A stretch of 31,748 nt of DNA. Origin: Phaeoceros laevis. Lineage: Eukaryota; Anthocerotophyta; Anthocerotopsida; Notothyladales. The notes beneath the pieces are model-generated. The model did no database searches. It saw nothing but the letters and a program-made list of their open reading frames with translations, and was not told where the DNA came from. Of this stretch, positions 1 through 8,924 are shown in pieces (the first letter of the stretch is position 1; each line of letters begins with the position of its first letter). A program made the translations under genes and the position numbers. The stretch lies in assembly GCA_049999765.1 (NCBI GenBank), contig JBNGIQ010008848.1:1-31748 (forward strand), written 5' to 3'.

Positions 1-441
1 ACGGTTGACCGCAACAAATGACTGCAAACTTGCACCCTCCACAAAGGTAGGTTCAAGGAGTGCAAGTCAAAAACCAACACAATGTTGGGAGGTACTTTTT
101 TGTGCTCTATTTGATGATCACACCTTAAAAAAAAAGGGCTTCATATAGCCCACCTTTTCTACCAGTTTGCTAGTGAACAATTGCAAACATATGAATATCC
201 CCTAGGGTTTGGATCATGGTCAAAGTAGGGTATATTCATGGGCTATAGTAGCTGTATTGTTGTAGCATGTGAGAACTGTTAGGAAATGCTGAAATTGAAA
301 GAAAGCAAGAGCAGATGAAGGAATTATTCGGACATGAAAATAAAAAAAACATGGCTATTAAGTTATACAGAGTTAATGAACAAAATAGTTTTGAATTAAA
401 AGTAGTACTATAGGCGGATGGGGAGCTGCCTTAGGGGTCGA
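1..441. other. No gene seen
   Basis: AT-rich sequence with short A-runs (around 127 and 345). I see no convincing coding frame, RNA gene or repeat array here. It lies upstream of the PPR remnant and may be its decayed flank. Confidence 0.5.
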
Positions 442-658
442 CAGTATTTTGATGACATGGTGAGACAACAACCCGACAACGGAGCAGTATAATTGCATGG
501 TTGATCTTTTTGCGCGGGCAGGCGATTTAGATGAAACGGACGAGGTACTGAAGTCAGCTGGGTACGAGAACTGTACTGTTGGGTTGACGACATTGTTTAA
601 TTCCTGCAAAAAACTTGCTCACCTACGCAAAAAACTTTCAATCATCGGACTGCCATGA
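442..658 (+). pseudogene. PPR (pentatricopeptide repeat) protein remnant
   Basis: PPR proteins are organellar RNA-binding proteins of plants built from helical 35-residue repeats. A first frame (442-486) reads QYFDDMVRQQPDNGAV and then hits a stop. A second frame (485-658) begins QYNCMVDLFARAGDLDE and runs on through a GLTTLFNSCKK segment to a TGA. This matches the typical PPR layout of a YF-x-x-M helix, then YNCMVDL-x-x-RAG, then a W/L-TTL-x-S-C helix. One frameshift near 485 separates the two parts. Only about 70 residues remain, with no start and no further repeats, so this is a broken fragment. The recognition is from motif memory alone. Confidence 0.6.
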
Positions 659-754
659 TTAATGAGTATGCCAAAATGTGTTGTCGAAGTCACTCTATGA
701 GCATCACAAAAACGGTGCTTCCAAAAACAACACTATTATCCTCAGTACTGCAGC

Positions 755-1447
755 TCACTTTCCGCGCTCTGCTGCAACCAGGCCTTCAAGGTATCCATCG
801 GTTTTCCTATCAAGGGTATAAACCAAGGGCCCATCCGGGTCGTGAGCATTGGCGATGGCGTGCAAGTGGACCTTGCACGCCTTAATATGTTCAGCATGTA
901 TGTACACTGGCACTTTGTGATCACCATTATGCAAGCTGTACACAGAAAGGTCGGAGGAGGTCGGTGTTGGATAGTAGTCCTTCTCTTTTGCATACCAAAA
1001 ACCAAGAACCACCTGTTCTCCAGCTTCGAACCTCCCAGAGGACTTGTCATGCACCTTGCCGAAGAGCTTGTGCATAGGGCGGTAACACCGAAGTAACCAA
1101 AAATTCACACCTTCTTTATGGCCTTCCGGAGCCATCACCATGAAGTTGTCACCAGCCTTCAGTTTTGGAACCTCCTTGTTGATTGCTGGTGCCTTCTTGG
1201 CTCTCTTTTTGACAGCTACAGCGACTGCATCTGTCACCCTCTTCTTTGGGGTGGGCTTCGTTCCCCCCGCTTGTTTCTTCATGCTACCCCGGGTAACTCT
1301 AATGTTGGCAGCATTAGAGGTACCGTCCACCTTGGCACTAGAGGTACCATATATCACCATACCTGGGTCACCCATTCCATCCATATCTGACATCTTTCTC
1401 CCACCAATGTCACCCTTAGGCCGTCGCCTTTGCATGTGTCGATTCAT
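755..1447 (-). CDS. C-terminal exon of transposase-like multicopy gene
   Basis: Open frame of 230 residues with an ATG at 1447. The first 90 residues are basic and low in complexity (QRRRPKGDIGGRK, then KKRVTDAVAVAVKKRAKKAP). The rest looks globular: a KLKAGDNFMVMAPEGHKEG strand region, NFWLLRCYRPMHKLFGKV, then FEAGEQVVLGFWYAKEKDYY and a late YIHAEHIKACKVHLHAI segment. I read it as the C-terminal domain of the gene that runs leftward from 4362. It is in a different frame from the exon at 1471-1953 and I found no clean splice joining the two. It could be a separate exon after an unseen junction, or the far side of a deletion. No catalytic residues can be named. Confidence 0.45.
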   Translation of the reverse strand: MNRHMQRRRPKGDIGGRKMSDMDGMGDPGMVIYGTSSAKVDGTSNAANIRVTRGSMKKQAGGTKPTPKKRVTDAVAVAVKKRAKKAPAINKEVPKLKAGDNFMVMAPEGHKEGVNFWLLRCYRPMHKLFGKVHDKSSGRFEAGEQVVLGFWYAKEKDYYPTPTSSDLSVYSLHNGDHKVPVYIHAEHIKACKVHLHAIANAHDPDGPLVYTLDRKTDGYLEGLVAAERGK

Positions 1448-1470
1448 CTCCGGGGATGCCGGGGTGCTTG

Positions 1471-1953
1471 TTAATATACTCTTCCCCTTGTGTCCTCCTC
1501 TGTTTCCCTTGTCCGCAACCTATTTCCCCTTGTCTGTACTTCGCACATCTCCATCAATAGTGGCTTGAGCTCCACCAGATTCACCATCTGTAGGTAGTTA
1601 ACTTTGTGCCACTCCTCATCCGTGGGCTTGGGGCATAATACAACTGCTTGTAATTGCGTACTGCCGTTATAGGTGGCACTCACCGCTGCACATGGAAGTT
1701 TCAGAGCAGGGTCCCTCCCTAGCGGCTGACAAACATGGCATTTGCAATCACACCCTCGAGGGTGGAGTGCAGACCCTGTGGCACGAAAGGCATTGAACGC
1801 ATCCCGCAAGTGAGACATTTGAACGTGGTACACACAACAGCAGACGTTCCTCTTTTGCAGACTTTTAATAAAATACGGCTTGAGCTTCTCAAACGAGCGC
1901 TGGCCAATACGGATGTCGGGGTGTTCCTCTTTGAATTTCAGGAAGAAGTCGGT
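1471..1953 (-). CDS. Cys-rich exon of transposase-like gene
   Basis: The exon opens at a clear acceptor (TGCTTGCAG then ACC, boundary 1953/1954) in phase 0. It encodes FLKFKEEHPDIRIGQRSFEK, LKPYFIKSLQKRN, a Cys cluster VCCCVYHVQM, and a second Cys patch CDCKCHVCQP. From memory, a P-x-I-x-G-x-x-x-F-x-x-LKP block followed by a C-C-C-x-x-H block is characteristic of an uncharacterised, high-copy transposase-like family in early-diverging plants and algae. After EEWHKVNYLQ the frame continues for about 40 residues to a stop. I see no DDE-type acidic core, so the central catalytic region may be deleted in this copy. Putative DNA-transposon origin is an inference. Confidence 0.5.
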   Translation of the reverse strand, partial: TDFFLKFKEEHPDIRIGQRSFEKLKPYFIKSLQKRNVCCCVYHVQMSHLRDAFNAFRATGSALHPRGCDCKCHVCQPLGRDPALKLPCAAVSATYNGSTQLQAVVLCPKPTDEEWHKVNYLQMVNLVELKPLLMEMCEVQTRGNRLRTRETEEDTRGRVY

Positions 1954-2721
1954 CTGCAAGCATGAAGACAATGAGCTCATCAAAAGTAGTAGCAATTATG
2001 GACAAGCATACACAAGTGCTACGATGATGCACAAGTGCCATAATGATGCATAAGAGCCATAATGATGCACAAGCGCCACAATGATGCACAGCGCTACAAC
2101 GATGCACAAGCGCCACAATCAGGCACAAGCGCCACAATCAGGCACAAGCGCCACAATCAGGCACAAGCGCCACAATCAGGCACATAATCAGGCACAACTG
2201 CCACAATCAGACACAACTGCCACAACAGGCACAACTACCACAATCAGGCACAAGCGCCACAATCAGGCACATAATGAGGCACAAGTGCCACAATCAGACA
2301 CAACTGGCACAACAGGCACAACTACCACAATCAGGCACAACTACCACAATCAGAAAAAGTGTTACAATCAGGCACAAGTGCCACAATCAGGCAAAGTGCT
2401 ACAATCAAGCACAAGTGCAACAATCAGGCACAAGTTCCACAATGAGGCATAAGTGTCACAAGTGATATAGAAACAATGCTGTCTTCGTGTTACAAGACAT
2501 CCTTTGCGTCACTAGGCGTTGTTAGTGTGACTAGATATTGAAACAGTGCGGGACACAAAGGACATCTAGAAACACAAAGAACGACTAGTGATGCAAACGT
2601 CTAGTGAGACTACTGATACAAATGTAATGTATGTCTAAACAGGCAAGTCCTCACGGATTAGGCAAAACAGCCAAAGTGTGCATTCCTAACAGTGGAATGA
2701 AAAGGCAAGGATAAGGATCAC
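1954..2721 (-). other. Predicted 768-bp intron of the transposase-like gene
   Basis: On the minus strand the donor is CAG then GTGATC (boundary 2722/2721) and the acceptor is CTTGCAG then ACC (1954/1953). Both sides are in phase 0. Joining them brings a block ending HFLDMSQ directly against TDFFLKF, the order I expect for this family. The intron consists mainly of a 19-bp minisatellite. Confidence 0.55.
2005..2461. repeat. 19-bp minisatellite (about 23 units)
   Basis: Period exactly 19 bp: the anchor CACAATCAG recurs at 2114, 2133, 2152 and 2171. The consensus unit is CAATCAGGCACAAGCGCCA. The left end uses a variant (GATGCACAAGTGCCATAAT) and the right end drifts (CAAGTGCCACAATC with short indels). 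Because 19 is not a multiple of 3, the array can be read open in more than one frame, which gives a false repetitive protein. It lies inside the predicted intron. Confidence 0.9.
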
Positions 2722-3521
2722 CTGAGACATGTCCAGAAAGTGGACAATATGTTCCTCATACAGCTTCGGCCCGATGCGCCGCCGTGTTGTGTCCTTCACA
2801 TTCGACGACACTCTACTGGCCAGCTCCCAATAGCAGCGAACACTATCCTTGACATNNNNNNNNNNNNNNNNNNNNNNNNNNNNNNNNNNNNNNNNNNNNN
2901 NNNNNNNNNNNNNNNNNNNNNNNNNNNNNNNNNNNNNNNNNNNNNNNNNNNNNNNCTCTACTGGCCAGCTCCCAATAGCAGCGAACACTATCCTTGACAT
3001 ACACACTCAAGGAGTCGCACCGAGTTCTCCACCCTGGGCCCAGAAACAGAATATCCTCCCCAGGCAGAAACAAAGGTCGGTCGGCGACATCCCGCTTAAT
3101 AACACGCATGGGGACCCCGCAAGCTCGTCCAAAAGCTGTTGCAAGGCCTGGCTGGACGGCTTCATCGGAGATGATGCAGTTGACGACAGTCCGCCTGGTC
3201 CGCAAGTTTGAAGTCCCCTGCACCTTTTTGCACAGTTGCATGGAAACTCTAAGATTTGCCGCAATCAAAGCATTGGTCTTCTGCTCCCGCATGGCCATGG
3301 CCGAGGCCGGCGTACACCACCTCAGCATAGGAAGGTTGTTGAAGTGCTCAAGGACCGCACCCCTGGTGGGTTTGTCATACCGCTCCACAGTCTTCATGAA
3401 GTGGGAGCCTAGGTCCCTAGCAAGCTGCTTGGTAACCCTCTCAGAGCAGGAAATGCCATTCAGATTTGAGTTTCTCCATCGCTCCCGATAAGCACGCATC
3501 TTTAGCGCGGAAGATCGGTAC
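2722..3521 (-). CDS. Central exon of transposase-like gene (contains gap)
   Basis: The exon opens after an acceptor (GTCTCTAG, boundary 3521/3522) in phase 2 and closes at the donor 2722/2721 in phase 0. It encodes YRSSALKMRAYRERW, SERVTKQLARDLGSHFMKTV, HFNNLPMLRWCTPASAMAM, RRTVVNCIISDEAVQPG, a PLFLPGEDILFLGPGWR segment, and RRRIGPKLYEEHIVHFLDM at the end. The 100-N run at 2856-2955 falls inside it, flanked by identical 45-bp copies. If that is an assembly overlap, the exon is continuous. No domain with known chemistry is recognised. The even spacing of basic and aromatic residues and the matching splice phases argue for a real coding exon. Confidence 0.5.
2811..3000. other. Assembly gap flanked by identical 45-bp ends
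   Basis: Bases 2811-2855 and 2956-3000 are identical and directly abut both sides of a run of exactly 100 N (2856-2955). This is the signature of two contig ends that overlap but were not merged, so the true gap is probably zero or negative and the duplication artificial. Confidence 0.85.
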
Positions 3522-3694
3522 CTAGAGACGGAACGGATTAGAGGCACAGTAACGTCCATGTCACAGGCACAGTAACGTTCATGTCACAAGCACATGCACT
3601 TGCCGAATCGATATCGCAAGCCATTTCACAAGCACAATCACGTGCGCACAAGACGATTTTACTTGCAGAATCACTTGAAACAAATTACCGGTAC
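3522..3694 (-). other. Predicted 173-bp intron of the transposase-like gene
   Basis: On the minus strand the donor is GTCTCCAG then GTACCGG (3695/3694) and the acceptor is GTCTCTAG then GTACCG (3522/3521). Both sides are in phase 2, so the spliced junction reads APVSRYRSSALK. The intron carries irregular repeats built on CACAGTAACGT and TCACAAGCAC, including two near-identical copies of a roughly 23-bp unit around 3543-3585. Confidence 0.55.
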
Positions 3695-4065
3695 CTGGAG
3701 ACGGGTGCATCGTCACCTACACCACCATTACACTCACCGACCTGGTCCCCATTACCGTCATCGGGGTTCTCCTCCGCGTCACTACCGCCACTAGTGGCAC
3801 TAGTGTCACTAGTGCTACCGTCGTCATCTCCAGGTTCACTGTCCCGCTCACCAACGCCCTCAGCGTTTTCCTGAACACTGCCCTCACCGTTCTCCTCAAC
3901 ACTGAAGCCCTCCTCAACTCCATCCGTGGGCTCCCCTGAGTCACATTGGAATTCCGTGTCTCCCCCAAATGCAAGTTCCTCACATGCAGGGTCTTCCTCA
4001 CCCAATGCAGACCCTGCGCCCAAATCCAAGGCACCAAAATCAGACACCGGGCAAGTTGTGACACG
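3695..4065 (-). CDS. Acidic exon of transposase-like gene
   Basis: Opens after a good acceptor (CTTTTTGCCACAG, boundary 4065/4066) and ends at the donor 3695/3694. The roughly 123-residue product is strongly acidic and rich in Gly and Ser (for example EEDPACEELAFGGDTEFQCD and ENGEGSVQENAEGVGERDSE), and so probably disordered. There is no in-frame ATG near the start, which fits an internal exon better than a first exon. Such acidic linkers are common N-terminal to DNA-binding or transposase domains. No specific role can be assigned. Confidence 0.4.
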
Positions 4066-4221
4066 CTGTGGCAAAAAGGCAGCGGAAAAGCAAGCTGGGC
4101 CTGATCAAACACACCAACGTTGTCGAATGCAACCGCATGCACATGTGGTGGGAAAGAAAGCACAGCAGGACTGTGAGTTCGAGGGGTGAGCTCAATGGCT
4201 GTGTCATCGTCATTGACCTCC

Positions 4222-4362
4222 CTAATCCATGGGCACATCGCCTATCTGTGCCTCCACGGGTACCGTGGTGACCACAGGGACCTGGTCACCAACAGCCAGA
4301 GCCCTTAACGCTCCGTTCTTCCTAGCATCCACCAGCCTAGCAAAGCGCCGAGGCTTCACCAT
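4222..4362 (-). CDS. Probable N-terminal exon of transposase-like gene
   Basis: ATG at 4362 opens a 46-codon frame starting MVKPRRFARLVDARKNGALR, a basic N-terminus, then VGDQVPVVTTVPVEAQIGDV and a TAG at 4222-4224. The coding character appears to continue in the next frame (REVNDDDTAIELTPRTHSPA, to about 4090), which suggests a one-base frameshift near 4225 or a short unseen intron. It is on the same strand as the acidic exon and just upstream of it. The frame break means this copy may be non-functional. Confidence 0.35.
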   Translation of the reverse strand: MVKPRRFARLVDARKNGALRALAVGDQVPVVTTVPVEAQIGDVPMD

Positions 4363-4429
4363 ACCAGACACTCCCTCTCAACCTTCCGCCGAGCGGCTCT
4401 TGCCTCCTTAGCATTCGGAAGGGCTGCAG

Positions 4430-6532
4430 GCAATCTTGGTGGACAAGTTTGCTGCCTTGTTCAAAACATCATTGGACGAGGATTGGCAGTAACGTTGGTA
4501 AGAAGTAGAGGGCTTCATCGAGGCCAAAGTCTCATTGGAGCAGTGTGAGGCCCTAGAGGTAGATTTGGAGGCTGACAAGGTCCTGGCCGCCCTACAGGCC
4601 CTCCCCAAAGGAAATGTCCAGGTACAGATGGGTTCTTGCCAGAGTTTTTTGTATTGAATTGGGCAATGGTGCAACCCCTATTCATGGTGGCCATTAGACA
4701 TACTTGGGCACCGAGCACCATGGGCGAGATCTTCACCCTAAGCATGATCGTGCTGCTTCCAAAAGGAGGTGATCTGCTCTCATCGGCCCAGTGGCGTCCT
4801 ATCTCGCTTGTGTCCGCATATTGCAAGGCTATATTGAAGGCCTTGGCACTGCAAACGAGGCCCTTGGCCGACGGGTGCTAGAGGAGGAGCAACGGGGCTT
4901 CACCTCTGGGCAGTATAGTGGACAACTTGGGTGTTGTTCAGGGAAGCAAAATGGCAGGCCAATCACATGCAACAGCCCACTCTGTTTCTTATGCTGGATT
5001 TTTCTAAAGAATATGACAAAGTGGAGTGGAAATTCTTGTTGGCGTCCTTGGCAAAATTGGAGTTCGGTCCGAAGTTCTACAGATGGGTTGGCATCCTTCG
5101 TACCGATACCAGGGCCCAACTTTGTGTCAATGGTGAGATGTCAGTTGCCTTCAAACTGGAGCGATTAGTGAGGCAAGGGTGCCCGCAGGCCCCATTTTGT
5201 TCGTCCTGCTGGCAGACATGCTAGTCCGTATGGCCAGCCAGACCGAGGCGATCAAGGGGTTTTGGGACCCCTTGGGGAAGGAGCACAAGCTCTCTAATTT
5301 TGCCGATGATGCCCTCAATATGTGCAGGTTAGAGCAGGCGACCCCGGTAGCCCTGTTTATGGTGCTGCAAATATTCTGCATTGTGTCTGGGTGCGAAATG
5401 AACTAAGACAAGACAATGGCAATTGTGGCCCTTGACAATGGGGACCTCCCTAGGCCCTTTGCTCACGTCAAGGTGCTACAGCCAGGGCAGACCACCAAGC
5501 ATCTCGGGTTGCCGGTGTCTCCCGGCAAAGAGGATTTGGAGGTAGGGAATTATGTCATCTCCAAGGTGATCCGGCGGTGTGCCACTTTGCAGTCACAGTA
5601 TATGACTGTTGCTGCCAGGGTGGTAACTCTCAACTTCCTCCTTAGGCAAATTCTTTGGTTTTACTTCGCGGTTCGAGTTTCGTCGGACAAGGAACTGAAC
5701 AAATTCAGAGGTATATTTAGGAATTTTCTCTGGGCAAAGAATGTTGAGGGACCCAGCCAGGGTACCAGAGTGGCATGGACCAAAGTCATTATGGGCAAAG
5801 ATGAAGGCGGGTTGGGTTTGGTGGATCCCCAACAAAGTACCTACATGCTCAGTGGATCATCAAGGCTTTGGGACCAGGGAGGCCTCCATGGAAAAAATTT
5901 TACTGCACAAACTTCAGTTGTGCCGTCCCTCCCCCTGAGGACCCCGACACATCTGCTTCTTTTTCTCGAACTGCCCATGCCTCCTAGTCGGGTCTACTTT
6001 CGGAAACAGTGCCTAATAGGCTTGGGAAGAAATAGCAGCACAGTTGGTCTGGACCCCGTCGACGGTTTAGGAACATGTTCTGGCCTTACCTCTAGCCCAT
6101 CATTCCAGACAGTGGCACCCGCAAACCGCTCATTGGCTCAGCAGATCCGGCACGGTGAGCAAATTATGAGACAAAAGGTTTCGGGCAATCGGGGACTACT
6201 AGGAGCTTGACAAGGAGAAGTGGCTCTCGGTCGCAGAACTGGAGGATAGGGGACTTACGCCACACCTTTTAAAGGGGCTATACAATGCGGTCAGTGGGGG
6301 TCTTGCAGGCCCGTTAGCAGCCACTATGGACAACCCCATCCCCACAGCCGTTGAGGGGTGGTACGCTGATGTATTAATTCACAATGGGGTGGAGTCTTTG
6401 GACTCTGTTATCCAAATTGCCAGTGTGGAGGAAGAGCAGATAAACGGGATTGAGTACGTGGTGAACGAGTGCACTTGGAGACTGGAGAAAGGCCCCGGTG
6501 CTAGACGGGGAGGATCCCCTTCTGGGATTTGA
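4430..6532 (+). pseudogene. LINE (non-LTR) reverse transcriptase remnant
   Basis: Reverse transcriptase copies the element's own RNA into DNA at the insertion site. The blocks are in the right order but scattered over frames. LEADKVLAALQALPKGN (about 4570-4615) precedes the RT core. PEFFVLNWAMVQPLF and LLPKGGDLLSSAQWRPISLV lie at 4636-4815. LMLDFSKEYDKVEWKFLLA starts near 4990. VRQGCP lies near 5170. The catalytic FADD box is at 5299-5310. HLGLPVSP near 5500 and FRGIFRNFLWAKN near 5705 are the thumb-side blocks. There are at least three frame changes (about 4620, 4880 and 5190) and a nonsense TAA at 5404-5406. No endonuclease domain is present upstream. A last frame (6326-6532) ends the recognisable region. 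This is a dead copy of a plant-type LINE. Confidence 0.85.
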
Positions 6533-6535
6533 TGT

Positions 6536-7042
6536 CCAATGGAAGCGCGCTCCTGATTTCTTCCAGTAGAACTTCTTGAAATGCTTGAATAAAAACTTGC
6601 TTCTCTTCCCCTACCAAGAACCTGGATCCAATCCACAAGCAATCATTAACATGATTGACTGTAGGAAACATGCACCTAGTGAGTAGCATGAAATCACAGC
6701 TAGCAAGGTAGTTGTAAACCTAAAAGCACAGCTAGCAACAGGCTAGTTACCTTAAAGCATAGCTAGCAAGCTGGTTACTTACCACAATTTCATGAGAGTT
6801 TTGCACGGCCCATGATGCTCTGTAGGGCAGTGTGTGTGTGTGTTTATATTCGAAGAGGTAGTAACAATTATTTGATTGCTGTGGAAAAAAGGGACTGTCT
6901 TCCTATAAACCTGAGAACAAGGGTTATCTCAAAGGGGTTATCCCCTTTTGCTCATTGGTATAGGTTGAAGAGAAGAATTATGGTCCCCGGGGCTTTCGAA
7001 GTTAAATCTCTATCTTCCGTGAGTGATGGAGTAGACTAGCAT
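6536..7042. repeat. Non-coding stretch with three short repeats
   Basis: A motif CA(C/T)AGCTAGCAA recurs at 6695, 6727 and 6758, about 32 bp apart. A short (GT)n tract lies near 6832-6842. I see no convincing coding frame; the 76-codon frame at 6812-7039 looks accidental. Confidence 0.5.
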
Positions 7043-7830
7043 ATGGAAGACATGGAAAATCCAACAGGGCTAAACATGGATGATTTAGATGGAGTTGACG
7101 ACTCACTGCAAGAACCTATGCACGAAGATCCAGTTTCAGTCAATTGTAATAGGGCCAGAGGCTTTACTGCTCAAGATCATGAATCCCCTGTTCGGATCAG
7201 TCGAAAAGAAACACTGCAAAGGGACAAAGTTCAGAAGATCATTGATGACTCAAAGGGCTTCTCCACAACTCATGCATCAAATCGAGGTTTAGTCCCCCTC
7301 CCCTGGTGCAGGAATCTGGGGCTACAGCTGTGAATGGTGTCAGCGTAGACCAGGCCCCTCTGTCCTCTCTGGAAAGGACCCAGCTTGTTCACCCCATACC
7401 TGCCCAGTGGATAGTCCTCCTAGTGGAAGAGTAGACCCACAGCCTGTGAGAAGGTTAGCCATCTACATTAGGTGCAACCTGATTTTCAGAATCAGCAGGT
7501 GGATGTTGAAGATTTGGATCTCGTTGTGGATCTTCGGTCCCCTAGTAAGGCTCAAGTTGAAGATTCTGTGATAGGAGATACCCTAGAAAGGGTTTGGTAT
7601 GATTAACTATTTTTCGAATCTAAAGGCTCATTTGGAGGTTTCTGAAGGAGAAACCTTGTTGTCCCAGCCACCTGTGGCAGAAGGAAAACGGGTGGCACCC
7701 TTGTGGCCCAGGTGACCCCACCTCAGGTGAGGTTTCTACCACGGACAGTGACAGTGGACCGGCAGCCCCGGCACACAAACTGTGTTTCGAGATCCCATCA
7801 AAAATTAAGGGTAACCGTAAAAGACACACA
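7043..7830 (+). pseudogene. Acidic ORF, then decayed coding trace (unrecognised)
   Basis: ATG at 7043 opens a 96-codon frame with an acidic start (MEDMENPTGLNMDDLDGVDD), a mixed middle (HESPVRISRKETLQRDKVQK) and a stop at 7333. Downstream, coding-like segments appear in shifting frames: VNGVSVDQAPLSSLERTQLV near 7332, DFQNQQVDVEDLDLVVDLRS near 7473-7535, and HLEVSEGETLLSQPPVAEGK near 7630-7690. This pattern suggests one longer acidic protein broken by indels. I do not recognise the family; a transposable-element ORF1-type protein is one guess, given the LINE just upstream. Confidence 0.3.
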
Positions 7831-7833
7831 ATG

Positions 7834-8640
7834 TCATTAAAAAAAGGGCGAATGGGGTCCTCACGTTTCCCGTTCTACGTAAATCGCACCGGCCGGCCGA
7901 TCAGCAGCCACCACGAGTAAGCGCGATAGTCAGTGCTTCGCTTTGCATACTTTTTCATACCCTGGGTAGCTATCAGGGCATTCCATGTCGCCACATCCTT
8001 TGTGGCCATGCTGTAAAAAACCTAGCCTCCTCCATTTTTCCATACACAACAAGCGCCTCTTGGCCGAGTCCTTGCTGTGCATACCTAGCCATCAGGGCAT
8101 TCCACATCCTTTGTGTCCACGCAGTCAAAAACTAGGCGCGTACTTTTCTGCCAGATTCCAGGTCGACGGCAAATAAACAAGCTTGAAGGGCAGCCACAAA
8201 GATGTAACCATTTGCCTTCACTTCTGACCTACAGGTGTCCCTCTCGGAATATTCAACATACGTAACTCCAGAGCCAAGAAGGTCAAACACCACAGCCAAC
8301 CCAAGAAGGTGAAAGCACGGTCGCAGCATCACTTTAAAACAAACTTACGTAAAGCAAAAACCTCCTTGAGGCTTGGTGAAGACAACGGACTTCGGCGACG
8401 AAAGTCGACTCCTTGAAAGTTGGAGCTGGGGGAGTGAGTGAGTGTGTGTGCGTGTAGGTATTTGAGGAGGTCGACACGGTCCCACAGGGTCCTCCCCGTG
8501 AGTAGAAAAGTACCGAGCCTCGAGGAGGGCCTGGCTCCTTAGGGCACCGAGTTATAAGGTTACCTTTTGAGGCTTTTTTCCCAGGCCAGCCAGCAGCCTA
8601 GCACACTGTGTTGAATCCAAACCCTAAAAACCATCATTTC
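7834..8640. repeat. Non-coding stretch with an imperfect 119-bp duplication
   Basis: The string ATCAGGGCATTCCA occurs at about 7972 and again at about 8091. Each copy is followed by CATCCTTTGTG and a (G)TAAAAAACCTAG or TCAAAAACTAGG tail, so about 60 bp are imperfectly duplicated at a spacing near 119 bp. The rest of the stretch (8140-8640) shows no gene I can support. Confidence 0.5.
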
Positions 8641-8680
8641 TCGGCATCGTGTTTTTACGTCTCTGCATCGTGTTTTTAAG

Positions 8681-8917
8681 GCGCATCTTGATGCTTTTGT
8701 CCCACGCCGGCTAGCGGCTTGGCATCCTAGATCCAAAATGGAACCAAAAACCCACTTCCCAAGGCCAAAGACTCACAAGGGCGACAAGGGCAATTTGCAC
8801 GCGCATCTTGACTCTTTTGTCTCAGGCCGGCTAGCATCCTGGCATCCTAGAGTCAAAATGGAACCAAAAACCCACTACCCAAGGCCAAAGACGAACAAGG
8901 GCAACAAGGGCAATTCC
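8681..8917. repeat. 120-bp tandem duplication
   Basis: Copy 1 starts GCGCATCTTGATGCTTTTGT at 8681 and copy 2 starts GCGCATCTTGACTCTTTTGT at 8801. Shared blocks (CGGCTAGC, GGCATCCTAGA, AAAATGGAACCAAAAACCCA, AAGGCCAAAGAC, AAGGGCAATT) keep a constant 120-bp offset. Divergence is mostly point changes. Just upstream, GCATCGTGTTTTTA is also doubled (about 8644 and 8665). Confidence 0.85.
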
Positions 8918-8924
8918 AAATTTT

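Noticed and set aside
2081-2452. Open frame giving a His/Asn/Gln-rich repetitive protein
   Set aside because: It is just the 19-bp minisatellite read through; more than one frame is open and no start or splice context supports it.
2005-2461. CRISPR-like array
   Set aside because: Units are head-to-tail with no unique spacers, 19 bp is too short, and the context is eukaryotic.
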